Shown here piece after piece: positions 6,242 to 7,054 of a DNA stretch of 7,054 bases. A program made the translations under genes and the position numbers. Source of the DNA: an uncultured Clostridia bacterium. GTDB taxonomy: Bacteria; Bacillota; Clostridia; Oscillospirales; Acutalibacteraceae. The notes below the pieces were generated by a model. It was not told where the DNA came from. It did not search any database and worked only from the letters and a program-made list of their open reading frames with translations. Positions within the stretch are counted from its first letter, which is position 1. The number at the start of each line of letters is the position of its first letter. Where the stretch lies: positions 1 to 7,054 of the forward strand of contig CAMFPJ010000073.1 in assembly GCA_945971755.1 (NCBI GenBank), written 5' to 3'.

Positions 6242-6920
6242 TTTCTTCACTTTCCTGAATCTTGTATCCTACACCGTAAACGGTTTTAAGGTGTAGGTTG
6301 CCCCAGTCCCCGAGTTTTGTTCTAAGCCGTGCAACGTGCGAGTCAACCGTTCTTGTATCTCCGTAATAGTCAAAACCCCAAATATCGTCAAGAAGCTGTT
6401 CACGGCTGTAAACTCTTCCTAAGTTGTCAATCAGTTTAAGGAGTATTTTGAACTCTTTAACGGTTAATGTAATTTCTTTCCCGTTAATAAATACCTGGTG
6501 AGCGTTTCTGTCAACGGTGAGGCCGTGAATATCTTCGCTTTGCGTTTTAAGAGTTACTTGTGAACGCTTAAGAAGAACTTCAACACGTTTCATTAAAAGC
6601 ACGGGGCTGAAAGGTTTTGTAACATAGTCGTCTGCGCCTGATTCAAATCCGTTAAGCTGGTCAAATTCCTGGCTTCTTGCAGATAAAAGTAAAATCGGCA
6701 CTTCACTTGTTTTTCTAACCTCTCTGCAAACCTCCCAACCGTCTTTTTCAGGCATCATAATATCAAGTATTAAAAGTTCAGTATCTTTATTTTCTTCAAA
6801 AAGACGCAAAGCCTGACAACCGTCTTCGGCTTCAAGCACCGTGTGACCTTCTTTTTTGAGAAAATCGCAAACAAGTTTACGAATAAGCTGTTCGTCATCT
6901 GCAACGATAATCTTTGCCAT
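6228..6920 (-). CDS. Response regulator, OmpR/PhoB family (receiver + winged helix)
   Basis: This is a DNA-binding transcription regulator controlled by phosphorylation from the kinase encoded next. The 230-residue length is typical. The receiver domain (1 to about 118) has the acidic pair Asp8/Asp9 (VADDE), phospho-acceptor Asp53 in LILDIMMPEKDG, Ser80 at the switch Ser/Thr position (LLLSA), Tyr99 and the invariant Lys102 (TKPF). The OmpR/PhoB winged helix (about 130-222) shows LTVKEFKILLKL (152-163), YSREQLLDDIWG (171-182), the recognition-helix region TRTVDSHVARLRTKLG (189-204) and the wing end TVYGVGYKI (213-221). The ATG at 6920 is preceded by AAAGG (6930-6934) at 9 nt. The kinase gene begins within its last codons, so the pair is translated in coupled fashion. 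Target genes are not evident; the truncated membrane-protein gene just upstream is a candidate partner. Confidence 0.96.
   Translation of the reverse strand: MAKIIVADDEQLIRKLVCDFLKKEGHTVLEAEDGCQALRLFEENKDTELLILDIMMPEKDGWEVCREVRKTSEVPILLLSARSQEFDQLNGFESGADDYVTKPFSPVLLMKRVEVLLKRSQVTLKTQSEDIHGLTVDRNAHQVFINGKEITLTVKEFKILLKLIDNLGRVYSREQLLDDIWGFDYYGDTRTVDSHVARLRTKLGDWGNLHLKTVYGVGYKIQESEENEQE
6247..6256 (-). promoter_or_regulatory. Ribosome binding site that decides the kinase start
   Basis: Within the end of the regulator gene, the minus strand reads AGGAAAGTGA immediately before AGAAA and ATG 6241. The AGGA core is 11 nt from that ATG, while the GTGA end is 5 nt away. An in-frame GTG at 6250 directly touches AGGAAA, leaving no spacer, so the ATG is the better start. 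The site is not strong, in keeping with translational coupling to the regulator. Confidence 0.6.
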
Positions 6921-6945
6921 ATTACCACGCCTTTATAAAATATGT

Positions 6946-7054
6946 TTATTTAAGTAAATCTTTAAGCTTTGTTTTGTCAATTGCTTTGAAAAGAGGAATT
7001 CCCAACAAGTAGCAAACAACAAATTCGCCTGCGGCAACTTCAAGTCCTGCAATA
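6946..7054 (-). CDS. Truncated integral membrane protein, C-terminus (possible ECF-transporter S component)
   Basis: The open reading frame enters from the right edge and gives 35 residues before a TAA at 6946-6948. It reads roughly IAGLEVAAGEFVV, then CYLLGIPLFKAID, then a basic tail KTKLKDLLK. A hydrophobic segment with Gly-Glu followed by a Leu-Gly-x-Pro-Leu turn and a short basic cytoplasmic tail resembles the C-terminus of small energy-coupling-factor S components (for example QueT-like). Too little is visible to be sure. It lies 25 nt upstream of the response-regulator gene on the same strand, so read-through transcription into the two-component genes is likely unless the candidate internal promoter is used. 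Its function is otherwise undetermined. Confidence 0.65.
   Translation of the reverse strand, partial: IAGLEVAAGEFVVCYLLGIPLFKAIDKTKLKDLLK
6953..6980 (-). promoter_or_regulatory. Candidate promoter for the two-component genes, inside the upstream gene
   Basis: On the minus strand a perfect TTGACA (6980-6975) is followed 16 bp later by TTTACT (6958-6953), which matches four of six -10 positions. Transcription would start near 6946, giving a leader of about 26 nt before the regulator ATG. The -35 falls in coding sequence (part of an Ile-Asp-Lys codon run), so the match may be chance. Expression from the upstream gene's promoter is an equally good explanation. Confidence 0.3.

Noticed and set aside
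1..7054. CRISPR arrays, insertion sequences, phage or defence genes, tRNA or rRNA
   Set aside because: No regularly spaced repeats, transposase-like or integrase-like frames, terminal inverted repeats or RNA-gene signatures were seen. The window is densely filled by housekeeping and regulatory genes.

Overview
The window is a chromosomal segment from a low- to moderate-GC Gram-positive bacterium. It is most likely a member of the Clostridia, perhaps of the Ruminococcaceae/Oscillospiraceae type. Four things point there: the gene order hrcA-grpE-dnaK-dnaJ behind a CIRCE operator, a DnaK lacking the roughly two-dozen-residue nucleotide-binding-domain insert of Gram-negative DnaKs, AGGAGG-type ribosome binding sites, and the style of the two-component system. 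The rank below class is a guess; no rRNA or other taxonomic marker is present.

Left part (about 1-4780, + strand): a complete class I heat-shock operon. A partial vegetative promoter at the window edge leads straight into a perfect CIRCE inverted repeat (34-62). Then come hrcA (repressor), grpE (nucleotide exchange factor), dnaK (Hsp70) and dnaJ (Hsp40 co-chaperone), ending at an intrinsic terminator. hrcA and grpE are nearly contiguous. The dnaK-dnaJ gap holds a strong stem-loop without a proper U-tract. The circuit is the classic one: HrcA binds CIRCE and represses its own operon, and the encoded DnaK/DnaJ/GrpE machine refolds client proteins.

Right part (about 4799-7054, - strand, convergent with the heat-shock operon): a two-component system made of an OmpR/PhoB-type response regulator and a membrane HAMP-HisKA-HATPase_c sensor kinase. 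The two genes overlap by 14 nt. A truncated gene lies 25 nt upstream of the regulator; its last 35 codons resemble the C-terminus of a small integral membrane protein, perhaps an ECF-transporter S component. The two operons are separated by a 60-nt region whose single hairpin can plausibly terminate both.

There are no signs of mobile elements, CRISPR arrays, phage genes, tRNAs or rRNAs, and nothing here supports a previously undescribed system. The points most worth a second look are the dnaK-dnaJ stem-loop, the unassigned ligand and target genes of the two-component system, its possible link to the neighbouring membrane protein, and the atypical ATP-binding G1 box of the kinase.
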